From: a virus
DNA: 21,202 nt
Reading direction: 5' to 3' (one strand)
IMG/VR virus record: IMGVR_UViG_3300033571_016047
Coordinates: 1 to 21,202 of that record
Shown: one piece after another, positions 9,201-16,904 of the stretch
Position numbering within the stretch: the first letter of the stretch is position 1
How the letters are laid out: each line of letters opens with the position of its first letter
Notes under the pieces: model-generated
Told to the model about the DNA's origin: nothing
The model's database searches: none
The model's input: only the letters and a program-made list of their open reading frames with translations
Translations under genes and position numbers: made by a program

Positions 9201-12200
9201 TAATTATTTGTCCTGCAGTCAACAATCCTATATAAGATAATTGATTACCCACAACACTATATTCAGTATTAGCTACTAACACCCCATCAACAGTTACGCT
9301 GAAGGGGCCAATTGGTGTCCATGCTATTGTAAATACTTGCGGAACTAATGTAGTTGAATTTGTTTGAACTTCAAAATTTTGTGTATTTCTAGAATAGACG
9401 ATAGTACTACCATTATTTTCAATATCTACACTAAAATCAACAAATGGTATACCAACAAACAAAGTACTTCCGTCATAATCTGTGGCTAATGAATATCCAA
9501 ACCCATCACCTAATATAACTTCGTCATCTATTTCAGCTATAAATTGGTAAGTAGAAAGTGTATTCAATCGTGAATAAACGTGTATTTTGTTATGTAATGA
9601 ATCTTTTCCGGTTACATACAAATAGTTGCCGTCACCGCTTATGGCTAATTGCGTGCCGTATTCAGTAAATCCAACTGGTGCAGTAATAGCACTTTGATAC
9701 AATGTTAAATCATTACTTAAAGCTGTGTCATTTAGCAAATAGATATAAATTTTAGGTGTGGCGCTAGTTGGTTGACTAATAACAAAAATATTATCTGAAT
9801 GTGCAATTACTTGTCCATAACTGGTGTCATCACCTGATAATGTTTGTGTTAATTCATATTGTTTTGCTAGTGCATTAAATGTATAACGATATACTTGACC
9901 TATTACAGAATCACCTATCAAGTAACCAAGTTTTTCTCCGGTAGCAACTGCACTACCAAACTTTTCGGAACCTGCTTTTGTAAATTCATTTTGATATTTG
10001 TAGTTTATTTTTTTATTATAAACAGCCCATGAACCATCTGTATTAGTATCTACCCACACTTTATTTTGACTAAATTCGGTATTTAATAAAGGTAAGTTAA
10101 TTATGTCACTAGGTTTAGTAACTCTATTTGATTGGAAAATAAGAGCTATACCTTGACCCACAACCTCTTTGGTCGATGATGGTAATATTAGGTTAATAAT
10201 TACTTTATACTGATCAATGATTGTAGATACAAGATAATATCCATTAACGTTTGCATTTAAGTTAATGATACTGAATATCTGATATTGTGTTAAATTATGT
10301 GGTTGTGCAAAAGTAACTGTGCAAGTATTATTTGTATTTGCCCTGACGCTAGTAACTTGTCCAATACTATATGGCGTCATTACTTGCCAATTTTCTAAAT
10401 AATTAGCCAACCATACATAATCGCCTACGTAAAAATTATCTATTGTTACTATATTACCGCTTTTATTAACTGCTGTGGCCAAACCAGAATAAAAATACGA
10501 TGACATTTTCACATCGTTGTAATTTACATATCCAGCGTCAGGTAATAACTTTTCTTGATTAATATAATGAATAGTTGGTAAAATATTAGGATTATTTATA
10601 GGTTTAGCATAGTTAAACAGTGAATAAATTGGTACTTCTTGTTGTACCCCTTCATTAAAGTCGCCATTAGTTAAACCAACAATACTTGGGTTACCAGTCA
10701 ACAATGATTCATTTAATCTAAACTCAACAAAATTGTCGTTTTCAACACCGCCGTATGTGCTTGATTTAATAGCCCAATTTTCATAAACTTCGTAATCAAT
10801 ACCACCTTGCGGCAATCTTGCACCCCTAAATGCGCTTACTGAGTTTCTAGTACCCTTTTCTTTGATAAAGTTTTTGTAAACATTTATTTGTGTTATATCA
10901 GTTAAATCTGCAAGCGCCAAATAATCTCTTGGTCTATAACCAATCAAGCTAAAGCTTAACAAATCAGCATCTTGTTCAAGATTGGCCTTATTTGTATTGT
11001 AATACAATGTTGATTCATAACTACGTGTGCTTGAGTTGGGTAGTAAACCTTTTTGAATTTCATTGTAATCGGTTTGTTTCCATTCAAGTTCATTAAATTT
11101 GTTTTGTGGTTGAACTATTTTGAGAGCAGTCCAATATTTGTTTTTATACTTGACTATTGCGCCCTTTGTATACTTGAAATCTTTTTGCCATTCTTGTATA
11201 TTATCTTGGTTAAGAATAAATCCATAAGCATTTAATGTACCGTTCCATTCGTCGGTTTTAGTTCCTCTAGTATAAATTCTTAGTTGTCTTAATCCCGTAA
11301 TTAAATTATATATTACATCATTGAATAATGTAATATTATCAAATACAATTCCATGCTCAATATTGCTAATGTAGAACTGCCCAAATGAAATTGTATCCCC
11401 TTCATTTAATGCGTCAACATTAAAGAAATTATTATCTCTTGTAATAGCTAAGTCATTGAGTTGTATAGGATACAAGTTTTGATTTAACAAAAAGTTTTGT
11501 TGCTGCACTAGTAATGGTTGAACAACATATCCAGGTTGTTCAACGGAAAGATTTTTAGCAGCAGGGTTAAGTGTAATGACGCTGCCTGTTTCCCAACCCA
11601 ATTGCACCCAATATAAAAACTCAGCAATCATTTGTTGCCAAGTTACTGGTACACCATTTTCAATTTCTTCAAATTTTAATCCTTTGGCAACTAACCAACC
11701 ATTGTAGTTAGAAATAAATTGACTTACTTCTTGTACGCTATTAAATGTGGTGCCATAAGGAACTACTTGTTCTGTTGGTAAATAATTTTCGTATATTGAA
11801 ACTTCTATATCTTCTACTTGTATATTTTTTTTGTTTTTACTATAATCAGGTAACAATGTAGTAAAATATGCATTTGTTTGATTATTACCAAACACTGCAT
11901 ACTTGTCACCTACTATTTGAACAATAACACTACTAAAAGTTATTTTGTCAAATGGTGTATTTTCATATAGTAATACACTATAGCTTTCATCAGGAATTAA
12001 CAATGAAGCATTATTAGAATTAGGTGTACCTTTTTCTACATAAAACTTTAGTATATTTTTGTCTGTAAATCCTGCTACTCTATAAACTAATCTTACATCC
12101 AAATTGAAAAGCAAATCTTTTATATTTTTTGTTGCGTCAATACCTATTTGTTTTTGATAATCAACAATCCAGTTTATATAACTTGTTTTTGGTGTTCCAG

Positions 12201-15200
12201 ATCCATAGATTTCTACATTGTCAATAATTAAATGTGATCTGTCGTTCACTAGATACTGATTAAATTCTGCGTTATATCTGTAATTGTCTAAGTCAACAGC
12301 TAAATTATAAAACTTGGCAGGCTCACATAATGCAAGAATTTTTACTAAATCAAATGGATATGAACTGCTTCTTCTATAGCTTAACTCTACTGGACCATCG
12401 TCACCTATTGTCCAATTTTTTCTAAATGTATTACTATTGTAATTACCAACGATAACATCTAATGGTGATAACAACTTACCACTACTATCTACTGGAATGA
12501 TATCTAATAATTGTGGTCTTACATATTGTGGTCTTACAACGCCTTTACCGGTCAATGGGTCTATAACTCCCCAATCTTCTCCCTTAGACAAATCAGTCCA
12601 AAGTATTAAGTTATCTTTAGTGTATGGGGCCGAACCATATCTATCAGTCCACCAATCAGGCATTGATGTATAACCTATCATTTCCCATGGACTTGTATTT
12701 GGATTTGAAGTATCATAGAAATATGAATAAATTCCTCTCCAATTACCTTGTTGTATTGGTAATGATGTTAATTTATCTCCTGAGTTTTTATAGTTAAATG
12801 TAAACTGGTCGTACGGGCTGTATAATTGATTTTTATATTCTAGTCTGTTTTCGCCTATCCAATTTAAGAAGTTTACTGAATATATTTGTAAAATTTCGTC
12901 ATAAGAATAATCAGTTGTTCTAAAATATCCAGGAATAATATCTGTCATAGGCAATGGCAATTGTTCTGGTAATTTTAAGTTGTTATAGATACGTTGTTCA
13001 AACTCTAATAATGCCTGATCCCTAAAATCAACTAATAAACCTGTTGTTGGATTATAATCGCCATACAATCTTGTGTAAGAACCATCGTGCCCTAATATAA
13101 AATATGTTGGTTGTAGATAGTTTGGATCTAAAATAACTTGTGGTAAATATGAGGGATACAAGCCCAACTTAGTTGGGGTGTTGGGTACATATGATCCATA
13201 TGTTTGATTATATTGTTTTACAGTAATTCTATCACCAGCTACCAAATCTTTAGTTACTGTAACAGTTGGATTTGTAGTACTAATTGTATAATCAACATTT
13301 TTTATTAGTTGTTCTGTTACAATCGTTCCACCTATCAAAGTAGTTCTATATACTAAAACACTATCGTAATTTGCTGAGTTAAAGTTATATACTTTTAATA
13401 AAGGATAAATTGTAACATCCATGCCATTTCTAAATGTATATGTATTAGTTACAAAAGCAGATTTTGATGGTAACATGTCACTCCAAAAGAATGACTGTTC
13501 TTGTGTTTTACTTGAAGTAATTTGATCTAATGCATTATCTAACACAAGTGCTGGATCATACTGTTGCAAATAATTTGTTTTAGCTACTGTATCAATTAAT
13601 ACTGACTTAAACTTAATATACTCACGACTATTAAACAACAATGCATTAAATAGGTTATTATTTGGCTGTCTTAAAAATGCGCCAGGTAATGCTAATGAAG
13701 CACTGTTTTGTATTATTTTATTACCATATGGAACTAAATTACCTAAATCTCTAAAATTGTTAGAACCAAATACTTCACCAACTGTGTTTGGCGCATTGAT
13801 AAACATACTTTGATATTGACCACGTATGTCCCCAACATTTGCAGTTGTAATGTCCCCATTAAATGGATTATTATTCAAGTTTATAGGAATCTGATAATAA
13901 GCTGTCTTACTAACTTGATTGCTCAAAACTAATATTTCAATTACTGTAGGAACAACTGGCGTGTTATTAAGTGTTACAGTAGTACTATTTGCATTTGTAG
14001 TAAATGTAAATTCATCAGTGGGTAATAAATTATTGTTAATAAAAACAAAAATGTTAGGCCATTGTGTGGTTGTATATGCAGAAACATCGCAAACAAATGT
14101 AGGGGCATCAGTCAATGGATCATAATTAAAATTAAAAATTTGATATTGGACGCTAGGTGAAATTGCTGTTTGCCAACCTATACCTCTTATATAACTTATT
14201 CTATCAAAATATGTTTGAACATAGCCTGTATTGACTGATTGAGTAATTGGACTAGTTGAACTTACATATGTAAAGGTGTCACTATTTAATGATATATCAA
14301 AACTAATATCGCCTAAATTGCTAACTGAACTATAACGCAATGGAAATCCCAAAACAGGATCGTCTGGACCTGAACCCAAACCATAATTAAATAATTTACA
14401 ACCCTTAAAGGATGAGCCTACATAAACTGATTCATCACCAAAGCTTATACCGTTTTTATCAAAAACATCAAATAGTGGTGCTTGATTTACTGTAACTTTT
14501 AATTGCGCCTTTATCCAATCCAATCCATTATAATAAAAAGTGTCGCCTTGATAATTATATCCACGTATTATAGCAACTTGGTCGTTAAATAACGCTTCGC
14601 CATCTTTAGCTTCTGTTAATGTAATTACAGGGGTAGATCCTACAGTTAAACTTTCAAAGTTTACAACATATATTTTTTTTCTAACGTTGGTATTAGTGTC
14701 ATTTGCAAAAATAATTCTGCTACCAGGGAACACAGAAAAATTATTAGTGTTTGTGTCACTAGCAACAATAGAAGCGGTTGATGTTCCTGCAATAGTTGCA
14801 GGGGAAGACCATTCTACAGTTAATGTAATTGTTGATGTTCCTGATATAGAAGTAATAATACTGTTATTTGGTAGTTGATTTGTAGTGTCATCAATATATT
14901 GACCTACTTGAAATTTACCAGTTATATCCGATTCTAAAATTTGAATGGTTGTCGATGTGCCAGCAATCAACAATGGTGCTATTGTAGCATTTGCAGTTGT
15001 GTAAACTTCAATATCAGGATAATAAGATTCTTCTCCCACTACTTGATTAAATGCATCCGTTGTTCTAAAATCTATAAAATCAACTGAATTTTTACCCACC
15101 GTACCTGAATTGAACAACTTAATATTTGGATAAAATTCTATGATTGGACGTTTTGCCTTTGCTGATGCAGGAGCATATTCTAAAACTATTTCTGGATTGT

Positions 15201-16875
15201 TATTATAAATTGCAGTAGCGTTAATTACATCTATGTGAAACCAACGATTACTTCTAGACCAAGCATTTTTATTAATACTATTACGTGCAATAGTTATATA
15301 ATCAGGAGTTACTGGTATAAACAAATTACTATCATAATTTCCTATGTCATATGATGATGTATCATAGGGGATAAAAAAACCAGAAGTAAAATCTTCAGGA
15401 CAAATAAAATCTTCTACGTTTAATAATTCGATACTTGTACCAACACCCTGAACATAATATTCGCCTTGTAAATAGCTACTTGGAATAACGTCTCCATCAA
15501 AACTTACTTTAAGTCCATTAGTAAACACTACACCATTTTTTGATGTAAAATTCTTTTTACCTAATATTTCAGTTTCTACATTAAGTGTATTTGTTAGATT
15601 GCTATCTATCAGATTAATAATACCAACTTTAGTACTTGATGTACCATCCTGATAATAAAGTGTATCTAATAATGAACTCAAATATGGAATTTTTTGAATA
15701 TTTCCTGCTGTGTTTTTGAAAAAGTGTAACCCAGCATATGTTTCGCCAAAGTTTGCTGTAATCTTTTCATTGTTAGGGATCAAACTGGCTGGCAACAATA
15801 TAACAAATGGGTCAGACGGATTGCCGGGATTATTAAAAAATGTTACTGTGTAAAAATAATCACGAACATTTGTAATATAAAGATCAGTATCATAAGCCAA
15901 ACTCAAAGAAAGTTGATCTTGATCAAATTGTTGTAAATCATACGAACCCAAATTAGCTTGTTCGTTAGCAACCCCTGTATTATAAAATAATACAGTTAAC
16001 CCTTCTATATTTGTCACACCATCTATACCGCCACCTGCAACAATTTGACTTAATGTTAAACCACTTATGTTAGAGTAAGCATTTGAACTTACTATGTCAA
16101 CTAGGTTGTTGCCGGGCAAATCAAATTCGTCTTGTGCATCCTTAAATGGTACTGTAAATGTTACGACCCCACTTGTTGCACCATTGTTTGACACACCTAA
16201 TACTTCTCTAGTTTGTTGATTTGGTTGTAGTGGGTCAAATCCAGTTACTCCCGGTACTCCCTGTATCCAAAATTGTGAATCTTGGTCTACTATAAAATTA
16301 TATGTTCCGCCACGCAGTAATGTTAATGTAGGATTTATAGAACCAGATTGTGTTCCTACTACACGTATATTGTAACCATTAGTTTGATCTGTAACAATAT
16401 AATCGTTGTTACTAAAAACAGTATCACTGGCGACGGTGACACTAGGCGGACCTTCAGGCAACCAATAATACTGATTGAAGTTAATTAGTTTATCTAAATC
16501 AGCAAACGAATCCCATGAATAAAATTGACTATTAAAAAGCCTGTTATTGTTATCTGTTATACCATTGTTTAATTTTAACGCATCAATTATGCCCGGGTAT
16601 GAAATAAAATCTTTGGCAACTGATTCGTTTGGTTTTGTAAATACAACTCCAGGTTCAAGTTGATAATCTGTTCTAGTTTTTGTAGGTTCGGTAACATAAT
16701 AATTTTTACCATTAATACCATAACCAAATTTGCTACCTATATAACCTTCTATTTTTTTAGTATTAGGCGGGTTTACAATTTGGTCTAGAGTCGCACCTAA
16801 AAACTGTCTGTTAGTAGGAGTTTGAAATATTTCTGGTAAAAAATCAATTGTACGAATTCTGTTGCCGATTGCCAT
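2092..16875 (-). CDS. Giant multidomain phage structural protein with FG-GAP propeller (4927 aa)
   Basis: One uninterrupted frame of 14.8 kb, probably a virion protein of the baseplate or tail tip. The N-terminus (RIRTIDFLPEIFQTPTNRQF, IEGYIGSKFGYG, TRTDYQLEPGVVFTK, INFNQYYWLPEGPP; about 7-145) matches large uncharacterised structural proteins of T4-like marine phages as I recall them. Further parts: a cupredoxin-like stretch (about 182-247), a conserved YNGLDWIKAQLKVTVNQAP block (about 790), a Trp/Tyr-rich core (about 1320-1680; MPDWWTDRYG near 1405), a carbohydrate-binding-like segment (1896-1935), an FG-GAP propeller (2306 to about 2870), a second conserved core (about 3230-3435; EYINWWAVGYDD, SLIDVNHKIRELLP, GYINETKPYH), then small beta modules to the C-terminus. 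About 14 Cys in total; no signal peptide or membrane segment. It follows gp6, where T4 has gp7 (1032 aa), but I see no direct gp7 similarity. The start has GAG 6 bases upstream, and the gap to the gp6 stop is 29 bases. Confidence 0.9.
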   Translation of the reverse strand: MAIGNRIRTIDFLPEIFQTPTNRQFLGATLDQIVNPPNTKKIEGYIGSKFGYGINGKNYYVTEPTKTRTDYQLEPGVVFTKPNESVAKDFISYPGIIDALKLNNGITDNNNRLFNSQFYSWDSFADLDKLINFNQYYWLPEGPPSVTVASDTVFSNNDYIVTDQTNGYNIRVVGTQSGSINPTLTLLRGGTYNFIVDQDSQFWIQGVPGVTGFDPLQPNQQTREVLGVSNNGATSGVVTFTVPFKDAQDEFDLPGNNLVDIVSSNAYSNISGLTLSQIVAGGGIDGVTNIEGLTVLFYNTGVANEQANLGSYDLQQFDQDQLSLSLAYDTDLYITNVRDYFYTVTFFNNPGNPSDPFVILLPASLIPNNEKITANFGETYAGLHFFKNTAGNIQKIPYLSSLLDTLYYQDGTSSTKVGIINLIDSNLTNTLNVETEILGKKNFTSKNGVVFTNGLKVSFDGDVIPSSYLQGEYYVQGVGTSIELLNVEDFICPEDFTSGFFIPYDTSSYDIGNYDSNLFIPVTPDYITIARNSINKNAWSRSNRWFHIDVINATAIYNNNPEIVLEYAPASAKAKRPIIEFYPNIKLFNSGTVGKNSVDFIDFRTTDAFNQVVGEESYYPDIEVYTTANATIAPLLIAGTSTTIQILESDITGKFQVGQYIDDTTNQLPNNSIITSISGTSTITLTVEWSSPATIAGTSTASIVASDTNTNNFSVFPGSRIIFANDTNTNVRKKIYVVNFESLTVGSTPVITLTEAKDGEALFNDQVAIIRGYNYQGDTFYYNGLDWIKAQLKVTVNQAPLFDVFDKNGISFGDESVYVGSSFKGCKLFNYGLGSGPDDPVLGFPLRYSSVSNLGDISFDISLNSDTFTYVSSTSPITQSVNTGYVQTYFDRISYIRGIGWQTAISPSVQYQIFNFNYDPLTDAPTFVCDVSAYTTTQWPNIFVFINNNLLPTDEFTFTTNANSTTVTLNNTPVVPTVIEILVLSNQVSKTAYYQIPINLNNNPFNGDITTANVGDIRGQYQSMFINAPNTVGEVFGSNNFRDLGNLVPYGNKIIQNSASLALPGAFLRQPNNNLFNALLFNSREYIKFKSVLIDTVAKTNYLQQYDPALVLDNALDQITSSKTQEQSFFWSDMLPSKSAFVTNTYTFRNGMDVTIYPLLKVYNFNSANYDSVLVYRTTLIGGTIVTEQLIKNVDYTISTTNPTVTVTKDLVAGDRITVKQYNQTYGSYVPNTPTKLGLYPSYLPQVILDPNYLQPTYFILGHDGSYTRLYGDYNPTTGLLVDFRDQALLEFEQRIYNNLKLPEQLPLPMTDIIPGYFRTTDYSYDEILQIYSVNFLNWIGENRLEYKNQLYSPYDQFTFNYKNSGDKLTSLPIQQGNWRGIYSYFYDTSNPNTSPWEMIGYTSMPDWWTDRYGSAPYTKDNLILWTDLSKGEDWGVIDPLTGKGVVRPQYVRPQLLDIIPVDSSGKLLSPLDVIVGNYNSNTFRKNWTIGDDGPVELSYRRSSSYPFDLVKILALCEPAKFYNLAVDLDNYRYNAEFNQYLVNDRSHLIIDNVEIYGSGTPKTSYINWIVDYQKQIGIDATKNIKDLLFNLDVRLVYRVAGFTDKNILKFYVEKGTPNSNNASLLIPDESYSVLLYENTPFDKITFSSVIVQIVGDKYAVFGNNQTNAYFTTLLPDYSKNKKNIQVEDIEVSIYENYLPTEQVVPYGTTFNSVQEVSQFISNYNGWLVAKGLKFEEIENGVPVTWQQMIAEFLYWVQLGWETGSVITLNPAAKNLSVEQPGYVVQPLLVQQQNFLLNQNLYPIQLNDLAITRDNNFFNVDALNEGDTISFGQFYISNIEHGIVFDNITLFNDVIYNLITGLRQLRIYTRGTKTDEWNGTLNAYGFILNQDNIQEWQKDFKYTKGAIVKYKNKYWTALKIVQPQNKFNELEWKQTDYNEIQKGLLPNSSTRSYESTLYYNTNKANLEQDADLLSFSLIGYRPRDYLALADLTDITQINVYKNFIKEKGTRNSVSAFRGARLPQGGIDYEVYENWAIKSSTYGGVENDNFVEFRLNESLLTGNPSIVGLTNGDFNEGVQQEVPIYSLFNYAKPINNPNILPTIHYINQEKLLPDAGYVNYNDVKMSSYFYSGLATAVNKSGNIVTIDNFYVGDYVWLANYLENWQVMTPYSIGQVTSVRANTNNTCTVTFAQPHNLTQYQIFSIINLNANVNGYYLVSTIIDQYKVIINLILPSSTKEVVGQGIALIFQSNRVTKPSDIINLPLLNTEFSQNKVWVDTNTDGSWAVYNKKINYKYQNEFTKAGSEKFGSAVATGEKLGYLIGDSVIGQVYRYTFNALAKQYELTQTLSGDDTSYGQVIAHSDNIFVISQPTSATPKIYIYLLNDTALSNDLTLYQSAITAPVGFTEYGTQLAISGDGNYLYVTGKDSLHNKIHVYSRLNTLSTYQFIAEIDDEVILGDGFGYSLATDYDGSTLFVGIPFVDFSVDIENNGSTIVYSRNTQNFEVQTNSTTLVPQVFTIAWTPIGPFSVTVDGVLVANTEYSVVGNQLSYIGLLTAGQIIKFTDSTYVKMQVLITNTDPKVGKQFGYALDCTTQADEVLIGAPLELTGQRLQEGAAYRYTNVGCKFGKITSTSEVNVTTTRQLLINGYNVTLPAGNATAAANIINSSNISNIQAISVDNLLTISIIDSQLAVPHKKLNITAPDISTLIELGFEIYNNTQVILCPHVTGATQFGSTINFNEFDSVVISAPVGTRYTNTTFDFTDDIDYTNDTIFDNNSTQFIDTFVNAGSVYMFDYIQNYQEDLSNPGNFIYAQSVNANNLEYGSQPLYGQTLDFNNNKVIIGAPNFRPEAIDGQVVVYENSVGIKDWSVLRYSAPIVDVNKIQNTQLFSAETNNTLVNLDYFDPLQGKLLGAVRQNIDVISNFDPADYNNGFQEQRRLTWGSEKVGSIWLDTTNIRWVNYHQNDDVVYNSEYWGTIFPGSDVAVYTWISSTVAPSAYEGPGIPYDINLFSVKPILNASNIVTPIYYFWVRNSNIIFTKRGKTLADSIIEQYIRNPKNSGISYLSPLLPNVFGIYNGGEMINDTDTVLHIGYSLNNNNDIVHNEYTLIRENYADDFLPGLPGRYNQTFIDKPEYLYDRLLDSLSGVDELGAIVPNPYLPKAVQSGVLARPRQSFFYDRFTALKNYLMFANEVMSQFPIVELVPNIDFLFKEGTINPSTVGNSEWLGPVELFYDTTQYWEYINWWAVGYDDNTKSALQVPLYADLSKLQVPAGTIVTVATNSVGKSETYRYGQDNLWTRIGLQNGTIRIKSDLYDYQSARLGYGDNFFDTTPYDTYPSEETRYILRALNEQIFVQDLLIFRNKGLILLFEYIQTETIENQNYLPWLNKTSLIDVNHKIRELLPYETFVSDNQDFLQGYINETKPYHVVVKDFLFTYTGSELYEGDITDFDLPANYNQNTEQFITPQLVYSNPQDAQYLPSNSIWSNNNYSQWYNNFGLSIVGQDNYQISILATYLSTSALFIVVDNAAGFPINGTVRIGNESIGYADVDQSLNILYGLTRGVNGTEVTDHIPGENIYIDLPPVLLLDGGRGYTEPPKVIAYVNPELSKTSSYTGTIINNVLTIGTVNFGAVIIGNYIDGEGILPYTQILSSNLDGTYNVSQTPSTPMPITITQYVGPDEPAQLEAVMALDSVFSINVINPGKGYLSTPEIIVDPAFTIYFNGSNVNTNLNTIQLYAPELQTGDLVQYHQGINNDIIGGLVNNQYYYVNLLSAGPVVIIALYTTYKDCINDEHRVKIYDAGTGTDYSFSLGARANAITTSSPVRENNITLRFDRTSYTSQVIDWGPNSVGYDTTCYDDTLFDQALTFYAGTYVNASERFASSSLPSSITSILASSQGLVFEITDIFNCSNNNNTIVTLYYLGTPRTAGSFIIGKTYKILSIGTTDFTLIGAASNTVGVTFIATGIGSGTGVASIIEPYPSTGQINGQQVTFYASPIIGTGVSEKFYIKAITQTNFELYSDPLLQVPVSYDDFNPAFASAFLPEPFYFNPSIVKFNNRVYLCIISNSDNEFMFDKWQLLDSGDRRLNAMDRVIGYYKPTDNMPGVDLSQLFTGITYPNTTYKGNSFDPEQQFTIDTILQGTPSGPTTYDVQGGTFLSGYAPEELVAGIVEDNLSMIVTTRPGTNWPAVEYAGVGYMVKSIELIPETITQYTFSFDKILDVPQQLAVFQINKTTGLSTSLYETIDYTVNWINNTITLVNTSDPLNFVSVTDTDKIRIDIYEIGNGDQLVKSSTKIDPLRTNDTTGLQEIYVNCNYIAYRFNGNGIINPDTNQPWTDPVLYYNGNKLVYGVDYTFGLQPNGISAKIILSATYDTSVDYLTYTLFGETEPEQFAYTIPETQLITADGTVGPFTLDNYVGGTNSQNAIVEIDGVRQSLTSYNINSVLENITFVSAPIANSSIAVTTFNSTQRQYLNTQSGLTGVTVANIVNVDNLITSLQPAVRVTTGINHNLIGGSTPIKIDGVLGSTQLNNQTFYVNIISPTVFDLYSLPYSALPGAINYPITQCNSYLSGGYVWEEGLFVVATTQANQTSSIDNTISVTSTSGLVEGTPIYFSQDLAELVAGTEYFIKTITSVTKFTVSEERYGNVLVLSTVVGTSDVSQWKQENVDRLWVTINGYRVPSSSLRLNEINELSILSTITNTDEVIITSMIPTATPNEELYINLVNQSGIAQVYRSNALSRTWLTETLNDTQDIIYLNDVNSVTDTHVQTYITPLIPPISGFYDIGLTANKEAIVSVKVYNTNTGLFVPDSNYKVVIEMLAPVLKIAVGPYISAGDVLQITVIEGNTILLNGEQIVFSGVDTVNNTLIGLQRGANGTGKQSIIPKYTEVYGLLPNNMLSNVDYNKTWNSDNLNPTLGDPLQLSTTQPALFLKRDIT
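8250..9975 (-). other. Seven-bladed FG-GAP-type beta-propeller domain (in the giant protein)
   Basis: Seven FG or YG starts, each leading into a hydrophobic strand and often a GAP-like end, fall at residues 2306 (FGSAVAT), 2353 (YGQVIAH), 2406 (YGTQLAISGDG), 2459 (FGYSLATDYDGS...VGIP), 2583 (FGYALDC...IGAP), 2730 (FGSTINF...ISAP) and 2826 (YGQTLDF...IGAP). The first four are 47-53 residues apart, the usual blade length. Later spacings of 124, 147 and 96 imply inserts. Each blade ends in a strand such as GQVYRYT, KIHVYSR, GSTIVYSR, AAYRYT, GSVYMFDY or GQVVVYEN. This is the FG-GAP pattern of integrin-alpha-like propellers, often used for protein or sugar binding. D-x-D-G in blade 4 hints at a calcium loop. 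Confidence 0.78.
11068..11190 (-). other. Carbohydrate-binding-module-like segment in the giant protein
   Basis: Residues 1896-1935 read W-x5-Y-x-K-G-A-I-V-K-Y-K-N-K-Y-W-T-A, then P and W (LEWKQTDY). This spacing resembles CBM5/12 chitin-binding domains (W..., Y..G..V.Y.g..Y.A, ...P...W). It would suit surface-sugar binding. The match is to a short pattern and could be structural mimicry only. Confidence 0.4.
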
Positions 16876-16890
16876 ATTTTTCTCTATTAT

Positions 16891-16898
16891 GCTTTATA
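16891..16898 (-). promoter_or_regulatory. Weak late-promoter-like box (TATAAAGC) before the giant gene
   Basis: Minus-strand TATAAAGC matches TATAAATA at 6 of 8 positions and lies 15 bases before the ATG at 16875, similar to the spacing at the gp6 and fibre genes. The giant gene may otherwise depend on read-through from the gp6 promoter. Confidence 0.3.
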
Positions 16899-16904
16899 TA
16901 TTAC

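Noticed and set aside
8250-9975. Recent transfer of an integrin-like gene from a host
   Set aside because: Base composition and Asn/Thr-rich codon use match the rest of the giant gene, and FG-GAP propellers are common in bacteria and phages, so no recent transfer is shown.
2092-16875. Giant frame as an assembly artefact or several fused genes
   Set aside because: No stop codon, internal ribosome site with a late box, or composition break was noticed, and conserved phage-type blocks appear in order from both ends. I could not test read coverage.
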